This document shows positions 31,245 through 32,001 of a stretch of DNA of 32,001 nt, piece by piece. The DNA lies in IMG/VR virus record IMGVR_UViG_3300030389_002569, positions 1-32,001 of that record. One strand, given 5' to 3'. The notes below the pieces were generated by a model. It was not told the DNA's origin and did not search any database. It saw only the letters and a program-made list of their open reading frames with translations. How positions within the stretch are numbered: the first letter of the stretch is position 1; each line of letters begins with the position of its first letter. The stretch comes from a virus. A program made the translations under genes and the position numbers.

Positions 31245-31288
31245 GGGGACTACAAACGAAACTTAGTCAAGTAAATAGGAGAATGAAA

Positions 31289-31813
31289 ATGGCTAGATCA
31301 AAAGTAGATACTAAAGCTTTGGAACAAGCAAACGGAAATCAAGAAGCAATGACAGACGCGAGCGCGGTAACTTATGCGCTGAATTATGCAACTGATCGAT
31401 TTATTGAATTAATAGAGTTGTTCGGCGGTACTGAATGGCAGAAGGAAAATGTCGCCAGAGGTTTTGTATCACAAGCTGAATATCTAATTTCCAATAAGAA
31501 TAAACAGATCACGAAATATGCAATGGAAGTTCAAATAGCTGAAGAGAACAAAGAGCGCGGTATGGCAATGTCTCAGACAGCCATAGAAAAAGCAGAGTTC
31601 ATCCAAGCGAACTGTGAAGTTGAACTTGAAGATTTAAAACTGTACCTTCAATCTTCTAAAGCAGCTTACAATCTTGTAGTTGGGAAAAAATACGAGCCGT
31701 TGCAGAAGCGAACTATCCCAAACAAAACCCACCGCACCGCAGCGCAACGCCTCCAAGATCAACAGGCCGAGCAGAAAAAGGTAGACGCCGCTGTTAAGAA
31801 ATACGGCAAATAA
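31289..31813 (+). CDS. Hypothetical early protein, 174 aa
   Basis: A largely helical protein with an acidic middle (IEKAEFIQANCEVELEDL) and a basic C-terminus (KRTIPNKTHRTAAQRLQDQQ, then KKVDAAVKKYGK). The start at 31289 is chosen over 31283 because AGGAG is 7 bases upstream. The open frame extends upstream into the structured element, but that extension is not credible as coding. Lies immediately downstream of the folded element and ends before a strong terminator; probably among the first genes expressed. Not recognised. Confidence 0.75.
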   Translation: MARSKVDTKALEQANGNQEAMTDASAVTYALNYATDRFIELIELFGGTEWQKENVARGFVSQAEYLISNKNKQITKYAMEVQIAEENKERGMAMSQTAIEKAEFIQANCEVELEDLKLYLQSSKAAYNLVVGKKYEPLQKRTIPNKTHRTAAQRLQDQQAEQKKVDAAVKKYGK

Positions 31814-31835
31814 TACCTACCAAACCTCGAGAACT

Positions 31836-31863
31836 AGAGCGGCTTCGGTCGCTCTTTTTTTTT
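31836..31863 (+). terminator. Rho-independent terminator with TTCG tetraloop
   Basis: AGAGCGGC (31836-31843), TTCG loop (31844-31847), GTCGCTCT (31848-31855), then a run of eight T residues to 31863. The closing C-TTCG-G is the classic stable tetraloop. It terminates the 174-aa gene's transcript, so this gene forms a separate short early unit. Confidence 0.9.
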
Positions 31864-31923
31864 AACCCTAAAAAAATTTTCGCGGCTCGGCTTCGCCTCG
31901 CCGCTTGGAGATAGGATGCAGTT

Positions 31924-32001
31924 ATGCTTACAGTTACTTCTCGTATTCGTCAGTTACTCGACATTGGTATTGAGATCCCTTTGTCAGACGATCAATCCAC
32001 A
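31924..32001 (+). CDS. Start of a further plus-strand gene (partial)
   Basis: ATG 31924 begins a frame (MLTVTSRIRQLLDIGIEIPL, then SDDQST) that runs off the right edge. A ribosome-like AGG lies 8 bases before it. An alternative ATG at 31914 in another frame is also open to the edge but gives a less typical protein (leucine/cysteine-rich). The gene is cut, so no product can be named. Confidence 0.5.
   Translation, partial: MLTVTSRIRQLLDIGIEIPLSDDQST

Larger units (their letters stand above)
30660..31288. other. Divergent non-coding control region
   Basis: About 630 bases separate terS from the right-hand plus-strand gene and hold no credible coding frame. They contain tandem repeats (30712-30749), a set of three hairpins (30855-30971), a 261-base multibranched fold (30984-31244) and the ribosome site of the gene at 31289. 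Divergent transcription, repeats and structure fit a control, replication or packaging region. Confidence 0.6.

Noticed and set aside
31145-31288. N-terminal extension of the 174-aa gene
   Set aside because: The extension lies inside the 3' arm of the folded element, lacks a ribosome site and has unusual composition; AGGAG before 31289 marks the start.
1-32001. Integrase, CRISPR array, tRNA, insertion sequence or phage RNA polymerase
   Set aside because: None was found on reading both strands; the missing replication and polymerase genes may lie outside the window, so their absence cannot be claimed for the genome.

Overview
The window looks like most of the genome of a T7-like podovirus with an AT-rich genome. 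Nearly every gene is a phage gene, genes abut or overlap by 1-11 bases, and there is no bacterial housekeeping gene, tRNA, rRNA, CRISPR array, integrase or insertion sequence. The virion genes form the T7 set: portal, scaffold, capsid, gp11/gp12-like tail tube proteins, internal virion proteins, and a gp17-type fibre. The filler genes (DUF5872, DUF6321 and other tiny basic proteins, a beta-propeller tail protein) are of kinds I associate with marine podoviruses of Alphaproteobacteria. That habitat is an inference. No RNA polymerase, primase/helicase or DNA polymerase is in the window; the replication genes probably lie beyond one of the edges.

Layout. (a) 1-180 is a run of four hairpins leading into a plus-strand early operon. 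(b) 181-5899 (+) holds small unknown genes, a DUF932 gene, zinc-knuckle miniproteins, small HTH proteins, an Hjc-like resolvase and a recombination set (YqaJ exonuclease, ERF annealing protein, SSB-like protein ending in DIPF) closed by a rho-independent terminator at about 4975-5002. (c) 5888-30659 (-) is one long late unit read right to left: small terminase, about ten tiny basic genes, large terminase, portal, Bbp19-like protein, scaffold, gp13-like protein, capsid, 87-aa protein, gp11, gp12, gp14-, gp15- and gp16-like proteins, fibre, beta-propeller tail protein, membrane/spanin-like proteins, holin and M15 endolysin. The two units converge at 5888-5899. (d) 30660-31288 is a divergent, largely non-coding region with tandem repeats, three hairpins and a 261-base multi-branched fold. 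(e) 31289-32001 (+) carries a 174-aa unknown gene, a TTCG-loop terminator and the start of another gene.

The most unusual feature is the 30984-31244 element. It has 9-, 9-, 8- and about 20-bp helices closing a junction of three hairpins, and it looks like a structured non-coding RNA or a DNA origin/packaging structure. Its family cannot be settled from sequence reading alone. Other points of interest are two matching 18-bp dyads near TTGACA boxes that may form a small regulatory circuit, tandem 16-bp repeats in front of the small terminase gene, and a dense cassette of overlapping tiny basic proteins between the two terminase genes.
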